From Acanthococcus lagerstroemiae (taxonomy: Eukaryota; Arthropoda; Insecta; Hemiptera; Eriococcidae), in the NCBI GenBank assembly GCA_031841125.1, contig CM063108.1, positions 41,720,268 to 41,784,267 on the forward strand: a stretch of 64,000 nt of DNA, written 5' to 3'. Made by a program: the position numbers and the translations under genes. A model generated the notes under the pieces. The model was not told the origin of the DNA, did not search any database, and worked only from the letters and a program-made list of their open reading frames with translations. Below are positions 10,889 to 21,480 of this stretch, in pieces (the stretch's first letter is position 1; the number at the start of each line of letters is the position of its first letter).

Positions 10889-11033
10889 AATTCTATATGT
10901 AGGATGTGCCGGTACACAATTTCTTTCATCTTCAGTAGAGTACCGTACTCTACTGAAGATAGCATAGCAGCCGAAAGCGCTCTGGACCACAGAAGGAAGA
11001 AATTGTGAAGTGGCACACCCTACATATAGAATT
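10889..11033. repeat. Foldback with a 31-nt near-perfect central palindrome
   Basis: Centre 10929-10959: arms of 15 bp (TCTTCAGTAGAGTAC and its complement) around a single C. Outer arms pair AATTCTATATGTAGG (10889-10903) with CCTACATATAGAATT (11019-11033), plus GTGCC and ACAATTTCTT blocks. The right arm carries about 35 extra bases (10960-10994). A foldback MITE or an insertion hairpin are both possible. Confidence 0.85.
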
Positions 11034-12249
11034 GCTTTTATGACTATCAATGTAACAAACTGGCAGGTTTCGGGTTCTCAGTTATCAAATTTGGCCCAGT
11101 ATTTCAATCCATCTGCAAGAATGGATTTGCGAGGCCTGCGTATGAGAGTCCACGATACATGCGACGCAATTATGTATGTGTTAGTTTAAACTGGAGGTGA
11201 AGAGCGACACTTCTGAGGCATCCTATGTCAGCATTTCAACTATTTATTTTAAGAAATTTGAAAAGACCAGCGGAATGTATTCATTTTGAGAAAAAAGGAC
11301 GAAGAATTTGAGTCAACATGAAATTCTCTGCGGGGCTTAGCCCCTCCTAGCTCCCTTTTTATAATCGTATTTGGTCTAAATCCACGTGTATCTTTTCTGA
11401 ACTCCAACTTCCAACTTTCATAACTTGATCAAATGTTTAAAGTGAGACTACAGTGACAATGGGAAATATACTCAGTTAAATTTGGAAGAAATCAATTTTT
11501 GACTTGGCTGTGCATTGATTTGCGGTCGGGTCGAGTTATATAAATGCTTTCCTGGTCCCACAAGTTCTTTCAGATTATATTTAATGATGGAAAACTGGAA
11601 GATTGCACTATAACAGGAAAAATAAATACTGCAGCGAATTTCCGATGCCGATGCGATGGGGTGAGTGTACGCCATGTGTATGCAAACCACTATGACACAA
11701 TACACGAGTGGAGAAGCAGGATCAACTTCGCGGCTCATTAGAATTTTACCCTCTCGTTTGATGGTTTTCTCCGATTACAAAATGCAACTGGTGAACCTTG
11801 ACAAGTGCCGCAAGATGTTGAAATAAACATAAGACTATATTAGTGCTGAAAACCGTTAACACTAATACAGTTCCCATGGTTACGAAATGTTGTAGAATAA
11901 ATTATAATTTTCAATTTCCAAAACAGACGTGTAAATTGGTGTCGAGTGTGCGCGGGCAGCAAATGGAAATTTTGACATATCTTTGACCGCGCTGGGAAAA
12001 CAATTTTCGTGAGAAATAATGTATCCATGGTGCCGATAAAAAAAGTATAAAATTTTGGCTCGTTTCCCTTTTGGTACGTTGCAGTAATTATGAAGTTATC
12101 CAATGAATTGTAAACAATCAAAGACATTATTTGGCACCTTGGCGGGTTTTTCAACCACATAGCTACCCCCTAGATATACCACTATCTATACAGATCTATC
12201 TCCATTAAGATAAAATTAACTTCATACAATGATTGTAACTCTCTTACAG
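11034..12249. other. Stretch upstream of the zinc-finger array
   Basis: No recognised gene. It could be intron, since it ends in a good 3' splice site: TTGTAACTCTCTTACAG ends at 12249. Confidence 0.4.
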
Positions 12250-13186
12250 GATTTAATAATGGACGATCAGCACCAAAGTTCAGTTCTTTCTGACAACACT
12301 CTCATCAGAAGTGAAAATCCTAGTCGAAATATTTACAAAGGAGGAAGTAAAATGGTAGGTAAATTTTATGGTGCAGCCGGGAATAAAGCATCTGTTAGTA
12401 AATTTGACAATACTAGGTATATTACAACTTGTAATGAAGAACATGACTCAAGTACAATTTGCAGTCAATCTTTCAAGTATCTGAAAAAGCACAACAGGAC
12501 TAACAATGAGAATGGTCTCTTATGTTCGTCTAGTCCGTTATTCACTGAAGAGAGTATGATGAAAACACACCATTATTCATAATAATGGAAAGCCTTTCGT
12601 TTGTTACATATGCAATCGATCATTCTCCTCAAAAAGTTACTTGAAAACACATCTCATGATTCATAACGATGAGAAGCCTTTCTCTTGCTCAATATGCAGT
12701 CGATCATTTACTCAAAAAAGTAGCTTGAATGCACATATCATGATTCATAATGGTGAGAAGCTTTTTTCTTGCTCAATATGCACTCGATCATTTACTCGAA
12801 AAAGTGCCTTGATTAGACATACCACGATTCATAATGATGAAAAGCCTTTCTCTTGCTCAATGTGCAGTCGATCATTTACACAAAAAAGTGGCTTGAAAAA
12901 ACATACCATGCTTCATAATGGTGAGAAGGCTTTCTCTTGCTCAATATGCAGTCGATCATTCTCTTCAAAATATTACTTGAAAATACATATTATCATGGTT
13001 CATAATGGTGAGAAGCCATTCTCGTGTTCACTATGCGGCCGATCATTCAGTCATAAAAATACGTTGAAAATACATATCATGGTTCATAATAATGAGAAGC
13101 CCTTTTCTTGCTCAATATGCAGTCGATCATTCACTCATAAACATGTTTCGAAAAAACATATCATGGTTAATATCGGTCATTCATGA
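12250..13186 (+). pseudogene. C2H2 zinc-finger protein (terminal exon or decayed copy, one frameshift)
   Basis: A probable DNA-binding protein with tandem C2H2 fingers. The exon likely begins at 12250, just after a pyrimidine tract and AG; the first Met inside is at 12259 (MDDQHQSSVLSDNT). Two degenerate fingers follow (around 12445-12570, with lost Cys). A +1 shift between about 12556 and 12582 moves the reading into the main array. Seven regular fingers of the form CSICSRSFTQKSSLNAHIMIH run from 12604 to 13180, joined by NGEKPFS or NDEKPFS linkers. Finger 5 has an extra residue between its His pair, and finger 7 ends HIMVN, lacking the last His. Residues at the base-contact positions differ between fingers while the framework is nearly uniform. 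Either a recently decayed gene or a true gene with a sequencing error. The C-terminus overlaps a local duplication. Confidence 0.8.
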
Positions 13187-13305
13187 CTTATCGTAGGAGC
13201 GCTAGTATAGTTATCAGTGGAGTCAACTGGGGTAATATCAAACACCTGTGGTAATATCGGCCACTCAGGTCTTGCTATAGGAGCGCTAGTATCGTTATCA
13301 GTAAA
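13160..13305 (+). repeat. Direct repeat of about 55 bp at the zinc-finger 3' end
   Basis: GGTTAATATCGGTCATTCATG...TAGGAGCGCTAGTATAGTTATCAGT (about 13164-13218) is repeated as GGTAATATCGGCCACTCAGG...TAGGAGCGCTAGTATCGTTATCAGT (about 13249-13303). The first copy includes the last codons and stop of the finger array. Confidence 0.8.
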
Positions 13306-13605
13306 CAAGTCATGAGTGGACGAGATAGGCGGTAAAAAGACTCAAAATGAAATACGTGGAGCACGTAATACGATCTCAGGAGGACAGATGGGAGAGACGC
13401 TCGCTGGAATGGACACCTCGGGAATACAGACGCAAAAAAGGCAGACTCCCTGTCAGATGTGGGACGAAATAGATAGTTACAGCGGGATTGCATAGGGGAA
13501 GGACGCTCAGGTCAGAGGTCGCTGGATTAGGATTAGGATGGGGGAGACTTTTGCCCAACGTTGGGCACAATTAACTGATCAAACGATTGTAATTAATTGT
13601 AATTA
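13306..13605 (+). pseudogene. RTE-type LINE C-terminal fragment
   Basis: Translation gives MKYVEHVIRSQEDRWERR, then LEWTPREYRRKKGRLPVRC and, after a frame change, GETFAQRWAQL. This is the common tail of RTE-like endonuclease/reverse transcriptases (WAGH...DDRW...W.PR...KRGRP...AFAQRW). It is followed by a short AT-rich end. No RT core is present. Confidence 0.82.
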
Positions 13606-13654
13606 CATTTAATGTAGAAGATTAAATAGAGCTCATATATTATTACTATGCAGG

Positions 13655-14230
13655 ACATTCAGCACTTCGCAGGCTAGGATTGGAGTGACCTCTTCCTGAC
13701 TGTCTTCATTACAGTCAACTGTTACTTCATTCCTGTCTTTTCTACTCCTGGAATCTCAATACAGATTTTTCTAGAAGTTTGTGGCTGCTTCAATGATCTT
13801 TCCTCTATCCGAGATCTCCCCTACCCCCATTTTGTATAGCCTAATTTTTGGTAGAATTGACTTTCCATTGCTTATTGCTGCTTTCGCTTTTTTAATTGAC
13901 CATGATTCTTCCAAAATTCTACTGTCTCTCCTGGTAATCCAGTATGATTTCCTGTCTGATATTTTTCTTTACCAGTTTATTTAGTTCAACTAGCTCGATT
14001 TTTACTGTAAGTGATAGTCTTACCTTTTTAAGTTTTGCTCTTAGAGCAATTAGTTCCTTCGTTTTTAGGCTAATCTTGTCTGTCGATGGCGTTGCCTTTG
14101 CTTTCCTTGCTTCGTTGGCCACCAAGGTGACAGCCTTCGTTAACATGTTATATTTACTCTGCATGTTCACCCCGTTCTCAAACTTGAGCACGTCCAATTT
14201 TTCTCTTAATAGTCTATTCGCCTCTTAATA
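13655..14230 (-). pseudogene. RTE-type LINE linker region between endonuclease and RT
   Basis: The minus strand reads EANRLLREKLDVLKFENGVN, then LSLTVKIELVELNKLVKKNI, and in other frames KSILPKIRLYKMGVG, ISDRGKIIEAATNF and SQEEVTPILACEV. These match in order the segment preceding the RT fingers in RTE-like elements (TKELI..R..., ELNKLVKKKIR, ISDRDKIIE..TNFY, and the .PILE.EV box). It is opposite in orientation to the neighbouring C-terminal fragment, so the two are not one insertion. Several stops and shifts. Confidence 0.78.
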
Positions 14231-14970
14231 TCTGTATACTAGGATTGTCCGTTGAGTAACTAGAGGAAATGTTTTCCATATTTCAGTTTTGTTTCAACCG
14301 TTAAGATAACGTTCAATACTCAGCTTGAAACCTACCTTCAGCTTTTGACTGACTAGTCTCTGACAGGAGCTCAGGGTACTCCATTTTCAGAAACGAAATT
14401 TGACTTTCAGTTTGGGGAGGTGGAGAAGAAAAATTTGCCGAGAAATATTTTTTTAAACTAAAAATTCGCTGGTAAAATTTTTACAAAATTATAAATTTGC
14501 CGATATTTTAATCGAAATATTTTTTTAATTCAAAAAAAAAAAAAAGAAGAAACAAATAAACAAACAGATATTCATAAAAAATGAAAAATTCAAATGAACA
14601 GTTTCTAAATTTGCCGACTGCCAAATTATTGAAGGGGGTTCACCCTCCTCCCACACCCCCTATAATTTCGCCCCTATCTGATGTGTAACTGACATTTGAA
14701 ATGCCATAAAAATCTGGGCAACACTGAATAATATTAATGACCAAAGAACCACTTTTGATTATAACAGTCCTCCAAACAGAACCACCTCACTCCTCGCTGT
14801 CGCCTACATGCCAACGTATAAAACCGGCAAACTGTTCGCTTCAAAACGACAACGAACCTCCTCTTACCTCTGTTCAATTATCCCTCCGAAACATCCAGAA
14901 AAGTTGTCCCTTTTGGGAACTTTTGAGCTTATTCTTCTGGTTTATCTACACATTTCATTCATATTTTCGT
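14231..14970. other. AT-rich spacer with a possible decayed MITE
   Basis: 14390-14690 holds repeated AAATTTGCCG-like words and ends in CCCCCTATAATTTCGCCCCT, resembling ends of MITEs seen elsewhere here, but no matching left end or target duplication was found. Confidence 0.4.
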
Positions 14971-15795
14971 TCGTGTGTGAGGTGGCGCCGTATGCGCCGA
15001 GTGCTCAGACTTCCGAGTCCATTGCACTATTCCTCAAGTTGCTGTTAAGGATCAGCTCAGTAGCCTCACTTTTATAGCCAAAGTGAGGATTTTACTGAGC
15101 TCTATCCCTTTGACTTCACTGGGTGCTGGATACTCTAGCCCCAATATGCTTCGCGTCTTGTCCCGGCTGGGCATTGACATTATGATATGGATTGAGATTA
15201 CTTCCTCTTCTCCACAGTACCTATAGGAGCCGCTTCTTACCACTCCTATTTTATACCACGTGTGTTTTGTGGCCCCATGACCGGTTAGTAGTCCGACCAT
15301 GAACCTTGCATGTTTCCTGTTAAGCCCTAGTAGGAACGTGACATACTTACTGGGGGTGTCCCGTATCAGTGTTTTGCTGACGTTCATGCCACTGGCCAAC
15401 CGCCAGTGCATTTCCGTCTGCCTACTTATCCAAGCCTTTACTTTGGATTTTATGACGCTGTGTGCTACAGTAAGACAAGGCCTGGGTGTTGCCAGTTCTT
15501 TTTTTATGCCCTCCTTCGCTAGCTTGCCAGCGATCATGTTCCCTTTTATGCCGCAGTGTCCCGGTGTCCATAGTATGGTGTCCCGATTCTCCTGAGCAAG
15601 GGTGTATAGTTTGTTAACGCACACTCCACCATGTTAACACACTCCACCACCACCAGGGATGTAGTTTGGGGTGACGATAGTACCTTAATAGTCCACTGAC
15701 TGTCTGTACAGATATAGATCTGTTTATAAACAAGGCCCTTCTGCTGACTTCTATCAATGGCCACCAATCGTCATTATCTCTGCTTGGAGGTTTAT
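14971..15795 (-). pseudogene. RNase-H LINE 3' end, copy A
   Basis: Minus-strand remnant of a Jockey-superfamily LINE with a C-terminal RNase H. Visible: LQAEIM, AIDRSQQKGL, ICTDSQ (catalytic Asp region), then another frame with DTILWTPGHCGIKGNMIAGKL, where the usual final Asp (ADxLA) is Gly. The C-terminal LLTGHGATKHTWYKIGVV follows and the knuckle is damaged (SYRYCGEEEVISIHIIMS, Cys lost). The protein ends KILTLAIKVRLLS at 15052, followed by an approximately 80-bp 3' region shared with copy B. At least two frame changes. Confidence 0.88.
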
Positions 15796-17200
15796 CTACA
15801 GAACATTTCATTTTTCTTTTTCGCTATAAACATTGTACACGTCATTTCCGGTTTAATGGCGAAACTGATTCAGCGGTTAAAGCGTGTACTGGCGCCTCAA
15901 AACAGCAACTTTCATTAATTTGTATAATAGATAAAGGCTGTTATTATTATAAGCGGAAGAAGATCGCAGGCACAGAGTTTGTGGTTTCAGGACCTACGTC
16001 GATGGCTCGGATTCTTGTCGGTGGAATTCTTCTGAAAAGCTGTCTCCAGAATACAAATAGCTATTTGGATAGCCAACCTTGGAGAGGAAGAAGATCCAAG
16101 ATATATCCCACTGTAGCCACGACAGATCTAGAGGACCGACAGGGTGATCGCTTCTGAAAAAATTCCTCCACCTAGTACAACGGGGATATATAGAAATTGA
16201 CGGATCACTTGCTTACACGTCTATCGTTCCTTCTCATACCGTTGCTGTTTTGCTGGTTACATGGTTATGGCTTATACTGTACTAGATGAAGATATTACCG
16301 AAGTGGAACTAGACCTTACGAAGACACTCTTAACTGCGGTGTACTTCCCTCACTCGAAACCGTATATAAATAAAACGATATCGCCTTAATATAAGAAAAT
16401 ACTATGACGCCTGTTTCTCTTTTTGTGATTTACAGTAACATTTTTCTTTATGGTGATGAATATCTAACACTGAATTATGTGTCGCGTATATCACATTGCG
16501 TATATTATGCAGCATATAACACATAAATGCATTAGGTATGTTTCACTTTATAAATTCTATTATTCCATTTGCATAACATGACAATTCTATTGTCTGTAAA
16601 GTGCTGAAATCATCGATGCTGCGGTGGATTACGTTGTATTTTAATATTTATACGTTTCGTTCATTATTGTTAAGTTTTTCATTCAATTAGTTTACCGGCG
16701 ATTCATAAATATCAAACTGAAAACGCAGCACGCGAACCGGTTTTTTTGTTGACGCTGCGCCGTCCGATTTACGCTTTTTCTAGGGTAAAAAATTCGCGGA
16801 ATCCGAAGCCGGCAACCCGGCGCGGTTTGGCGAAAGCTCGACTGAAATTCAGGACCGGATTTCGCGAGCTATTTTCACGCTTCGATAGTCCGCAATGATC
16901 TGTCTGCGATTATGATTGCCAATGGTACATAATGCGTGCATTGCACCGTTAATAAGCTGGAAATACGATCGGGTATTAATTTATTAGCCGCGGAGCTTGG
17001 CGGGCGTGTACAGGACATCGAGTCGCGGCTATACCGATTAGGAGCGCGGCCCTCGCCCAAATGCTTTCGGCTGTTTGTAGTTCGGCGGCGCGGAGAGTTT
17101 TATCATCCGATTTTTCAACACCATCCGTCATAATTAAATTATAGGTGCAAACAGGAAGCATTTACAATCTGAATCCTGAATCTAACTTATACGTGATGGA
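15796..17200. other. Unassigned intergenic stretch
   Basis: 16730-17130 is GC-richer with short overlapping frames on both strands but no recognised domain. Nothing else supported. Confidence 0.5.
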
Positions 17201-17470
17201 CAGCGGCGGATCCAGGAAGCAATTCTGACTGGGGCGTACAGATATGCGCGTAAGACTTGGGTAGCACCTTTCGAAATACACTGTTACGTTTTTTATACTC
17301 ACTGATTCTCGACTGGGAGGAGCCTAAACTAGGGGGTGCAAATGGAGGCATTATCCCTAAAGAAAAAATGCATACTCCTCCGTTGCTGGAAAATCTATTT
17401 TCAGCCCCACCTCCTGCTGAAATCTAGCCCTCTAAACATTTAGCTGTCCCTCCTCCTGGTTACGACCCTG
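17201..17470. repeat. Possible hAT-like MITE remnant
   Basis: The left end CAGCGGCGGATCCAGGAAG and the inverse of the right end CAGGGTCGTAACCAGGAGG match at about 14 of 19 positions, and both resemble hAT termini. No 8-bp target duplication was seen, so the call is weak. Confidence 0.35.
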
Positions 17471-17939
17471 TGACTTTGTCAAGGAATACATTTGATGTTC
17501 GTCATCATCCAATCCCCCTCCCACGTGGAGTGAAATAGAGCAGTCCTTCAGATTCCGATGAAGAGCTCGGAAGAGGGCGGGCACACCATCAATACATCAA
17601 CCACTGACATCCCGACTGAAGCAGCAGGAGCAGACAAGAAACACTGATAGTAGCGTTTAGGAAAGGTTGAAAGAGAAAGGGGAAACCCGGTGGCACCTCG
17701 ACACCTGTGAGCGTCCCCTGCCATCCCGGGGAGGTCACTGGTGATGGAATCTGGAACTTGAGACTAGACTCACTCGCTCCTACCAATTCGAGGACGTGAC
17801 AAAGAAATTAGGACAGAAGCCTTGTGGTAATCGTCTGACCATGGAGGCGGATTGAACGTTCGCTCACTTAGAAATCATGAAAACCCATTAGAAAACCAAG
17901 AAGTCTTCCGATCGTCGAACTTGTTAGGGCTTTCCGAAA

Positions 17940-18960
17940 TAAGCTGACCAGGCGAAAAAAAATTAAAATTCGAAAGGATAACCTACTTCTTTACATTGAA
18001 AATGACGTAGGTCAAAGGAGAGTAGGCTTCCTGATAAAGCCTGAGTACATAAACAAAATACTTGAACTGAGAGGCGTTGAAGATCGAATAGCCAGGTGTG
18101 GAATAATTATTACGAGCAGAGTAAATTATTGATTACTAAATATTAATATTATTTAAAATATTAATATTTTAATAATCTCCCATCGAGGGAAAAATTATTC
18201 CAACCAATTTAAGAATTATTGCGCAGTGGAAAATTCAATAGGTCACTCTCATCATTGCCCACAATTAAGGACAAGAAAATTCATTTACAGAATTTATTAG
18301 CGCAAAATATAACAATTAAATAAACCAATCTTCTGTATAACTTAAGTCTTCTGGCTGGGGCTACTCTTCCGTAGCCTTGGAATTCTTCACTTTCCTGGTG
18401 ACAAAATAAAGATTGCCATCAGTCATAAATGTCAGATAATTACACGTAAATAAATTGACTCTACTATGAGCAATCAAGTCCTTCGCGGACAGTGGACCAC
18501 TAAGGTCAAATGAACAATCAGAGACACTACAAGCCTTTAGCATTGACTCTCCTGTGAGAAGTCAATTGCTTCCATCGGGGACAAGGTACCATTACAGGTA
18601 AAGCAGCCAGTTTAAGAATTATCGAAATTCTCTAACGAAGGGCTGCAAATAGCCGTGTTGAAAATCGAAGTGAGCAAGCTTCCGCAAGTCTGCTTTCGAA
18701 TCTACGCCCTCACCTCAACAACAATGGATGCTGAGGTCGAAGAATTCTACTCCACTCTGGGGAGCCAAATAGAAGAAACGAAAATAACAAACAACAACCT
18801 AATTATAATGAGTGACGCCAGAGGGCGAATGGGGAAAAGAAGACCGTATGAAGATTCGGATATGTAGAGGATGGAGATTAATCAGATTCTGCCAGGAATT
18901 TAACCTTAAAATAACGAACGGCTTCTTCAAAATGCGTGAATGAAAAACACTTTGTTTACC
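17940..18960 (+). pseudogene. RTE-type LINE endonuclease domain, copy 1, split by an insertion
   Basis: Left part (to 18093) reads RKDNLLLYIENDVGQRRVGF then IKPEYINKILELRGVEDRIA. The right part (from 18648) reads VLKIEVSKLPQVCF, IYALTSTTMDAEVEEFYSTL, NNLIIMSDARGRMGKR (equivalent of the MGDFNA-RVG endonuclease box) and, one frame on, RLIRFCQEFNLKITNGFF. The order matches the APE-like endonuclease of RTE elements. The catalytic GDFN reads SDAR, and stops are present. Confidence 0.85.
18094..18647. mobile_element. Insertion within the RTE endonuclease remnant (type unknown)
   Basis: A 554-bp insert bounded by AATAGCC at 18087-18093 and 18648-18654, which restores the endonuclease reading RIA-VLKIEV when removed. 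It begins AGGTGTGGAATAATT and ends GGGCTGCA, has no clear inverted termini, and contains an AT-rich palindrome around 18135-18175. A solo LTR is possible. No coding sequence. Confidence 0.65.
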
Positions 18961-19150
18961 TCCTAGTGAAATTTCTTATAATTCTAGGGAATCCGCGGTG
19001 AAAATGATAGTCAAAATTTACGCTTTAAGAAAATATAACACAAAATGCAAAGGAGATTTTTCTCTTCCCGAGGAATCATATTTGTCCACTCTTCACTGAA
19101 ATTAGGAACTTGAATCCCTGATAGTATTCCCTTTTACATTAACAACTGCA

Positions 19151-19370
19151 GGAGTTTGGTTGACCGAGTGGATAGCGCGCTGGTCTCGGAATCCGGGGGA
19201 CCCGGGTTCGAGCCCACGTAGCAACTCGCTACATTTCGACCTAGGCCGGGTTTTCGGCAAGAAGTGAAGAGGGCTAAGACAGCCCTAACAGCCTCCCCGA
19301 CGTCTCTGAAGTAATGCTCAAAAGGGCGGATTCCAGGGCTCGGGTTGAGAGTAAAATTAGAAAAGAGAAT
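19151..19370 (+). mobile_element. tRNA-derived SINE, copy 2
   Basis: Box A TGACCGAGTGG (19161-19171) and box B GGTTCGAGCCC (19205-19215), followed by the shared body GCAACTCGCTACATTTCGAC, AGAGGGCTAAGACAGCCCTA and TCTCTGAAGTAATGCTC. It ends near GTAAAATTAGAAAAGAGA and abuts the second RTE endonuclease segment. No convincing target duplication. Confidence 0.9.
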
Positions 19371-20425
19371 CGAAGTGGGTAAGGTTCCGCAGGTTTGCTT
19401 TCAAATCTACGCCCTCACCCATAAGCGTGTCTAGACCTTCTGAGTAGGATGTGCCAGAAGTTCATATAAGTATGTGGTAGGGCCATGCCTAAGGGAGGGG
19501 GACTTTTTTTCTTCTTTCGGCTGTTCTAAATACTTACCATCCGACATTCCTAGTATATTGCATTTGATTCAAGTTTTAAGAAAATTGATAGCATGTGATT
19601 GTTTCTTATGAGAAGTTATGAGTTAAAAAGTTGTGTACATTTTTCTACGAAATACAGACTGCAGCTAACAGCAGTGACATTACTGTGATGGGTGATAATG
19701 GATATGACTGACGTCATAGGTTAAGTTGTTTCTTAATCGATCCGTGATCCGTGATTCGGATTACATCTATTTTGAGGTAGTATGAACCGTAAATGACCAT
19801 ACATTGCGATTTGGATCAAAACACTGAAAAAGAACAACGGAAAAAATGATCTGAGATTCGTGATTCGGATCACTTTTGATACCCGTATCCTTCATCCGTG
19901 ATTCAGTTCAAAAAATAATCAGTAATTTGTAATTCGAGTCCGCAGTTTAGTGATTTTGTCTACGCTTGCGGATAAATAGGCAGAGAACGCTCCAAGTCGA
20001 TAGCAATATTAAAATTATATTTTCGATAGTCAGTGTTGCAACTTTGGCAAATTCCAAGTTTGACCAAGAATTAGCTCTAATTTTTAATGAAAATGAATAA
20101 TGAATAATATTTTATCCTGTCATGACTATATATTAGTGAAGGAAAATAAAATTCTAGAAAAAGTAGAGTGTGCCCAAGCACACTCGGCACACCTGGCAGA
20201 CACGCCTATGCCCTCACCTCAACAGCAACGGATGCATAGGTTGAAGAATTCTACTCCACCCTGGGGAACCAAATAGAAGAAACGAAAATAACAAACAACA
20301 ACCTAATTATAATGAGTGACTAGTCAGCTAGGCCAGAGGGCGAATGGGGAAAAGAAGCCTGTATGAAGATTCGGATATGTAGAGGATGGGGATTAATCAG
20401 ATTCTGCCAGTATTGAACTAAAGTT
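19371..20425 (+). pseudogene. RTE-type LINE endonuclease segment, copy 2, split by a hAT element
   Basis: IEVGKVPQVCFQIYALT (19371-19419) continues after the hAT element with ALTSTATDA and VEEFYSTLGNQIEETK (20211 onward) and the same downstream DNA as copy 1 (GAAGATTCGGATATGTAGAG). It is a near duplicate of 18650-18905, so this endonuclease part exists twice within 1.8 kb. Confidence 0.85.
19420..20210. mobile_element. Non-autonomous hAT-type element, 791 bp
   Basis: Terminal inverted repeats CATAAGCGTGTCT (19420-19432) and AGACACGCCTATG (20198-20210), one mismatch in 13. Both flanks carry the identical octamer CCCTCACC (19412-19419 and 20211-20218). It sits in the second RTE endonuclease copy, whose reading is restored by removing the element and one octamer. 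No transposase frame. Confidence 0.95.
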
Positions 20426-20589
20426 CCTAACACTACTGTCTGCTGCGACCTGGCTGTGACCAGTACAGAAAAAGTCAATATTTATCAAAATATGGAACTA
20501 TGTCTGCAATGTCCCGAGCCTGAGCTCCCCCAAAAAATGAGCAGGTCAGATTGGTGACAAAGCTGCAGCTGTGCCACTATCTCCTAGGG

Positions 20590-21035
20590 ATAGTCTCCGT
20601 CCGAAATTCATTTCAGTGTTGGATTGGTCCAAAAACGAGTTAGAATGGAGGTTCATGTAGCCTGAAATGAATCGCCTCGCTCAGCTTGAATCTCTTCTTA
20701 CTCATGAGGAAGATTTATCGGCAAGTGACATCCCAACCAAATTAGGCGTGCATGTAACCGATTTTGACACTGACTCACTAGTATTGCAAATAAAGATGTC
20801 TAGGAAAGCTATACCTTAAGTGAAGACTATTCGGGAGTATGCAAAAGAACTAGCCAATCTACCCAAAACATCAAGGGTAATGATTGATCAGGTGGAAATT
20901 TTAGAAATTTTAGTGATTTTGCTCCTTACCGTACCAGCTACATCTAAGTCATGTGAACGGTCTTTGAGGATTCTCCGTCGCATCGGAACGTACTTCGTTT
21001 CGAAAACGCCTGAAAGGCGTAAAGTCTCTGGGTAA
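20590..21035 (+). pseudogene. hAT transposase C-terminal remnant (ZMYM1-like)
   Basis: The reading from about 20660, MNRLAQLESLLTHEED, passes through a stop at 20818 and continues VKTIREYAKELANLPKTS, then VILLLTVPATSKSCERSLRI and LRRIGTYFVSKTPERR. The block LLLTVPATS-xx-ERS-x-LRR-x-TY is the hallmark of the hAT dimerisation domain. The N-terminal zinc finger and catalytic residues are absent. Confidence 0.85.
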
Positions 21036-21480
21036 TGTAATATCAAAGCAGGCACTCTGGGTTATGTGGAATCGCCTGCTTGTTTTTTATTTATTTATTT
21101 ATACATATATTTGTATAACCTGCTTGTGTTATAAGTTTCCAACTTTTGTATATAAGTTTTTAACCATTTTAAATTTTCGTAGGAGTGGATATCCCCGTTA
21201 CGATTACTGAAGGTGATTATAAAAGTTTGCCCTTTCCCCATCCCGTCACAAATCACTTCCACGGTTCCTGTATGTACGTATGTGATCTCACCTTACCCAT
21301 TTTTTACACTAGATCGAGTTTTTTCCCCAATCAATTTTCTTACCCCTCTGTGGGTGTAACGATTAAACTTATATTTCTAAGTATTTCGACATAAAATATA
21401 CTCTGAAATACAAGTATTTTAAAGCGGATCTCGGGTTGTCCACTTTTTATTCAGATCTCACTTCGGTCAAAAAACCTATG

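Noticed and set aside
17201..17470. hAT MITE with a full target duplication
   Set aside because: Ends resemble hAT termini, but the flanking octamers GTGATGGA and TGACTTTG do not match, so only a weak remnant is listed.
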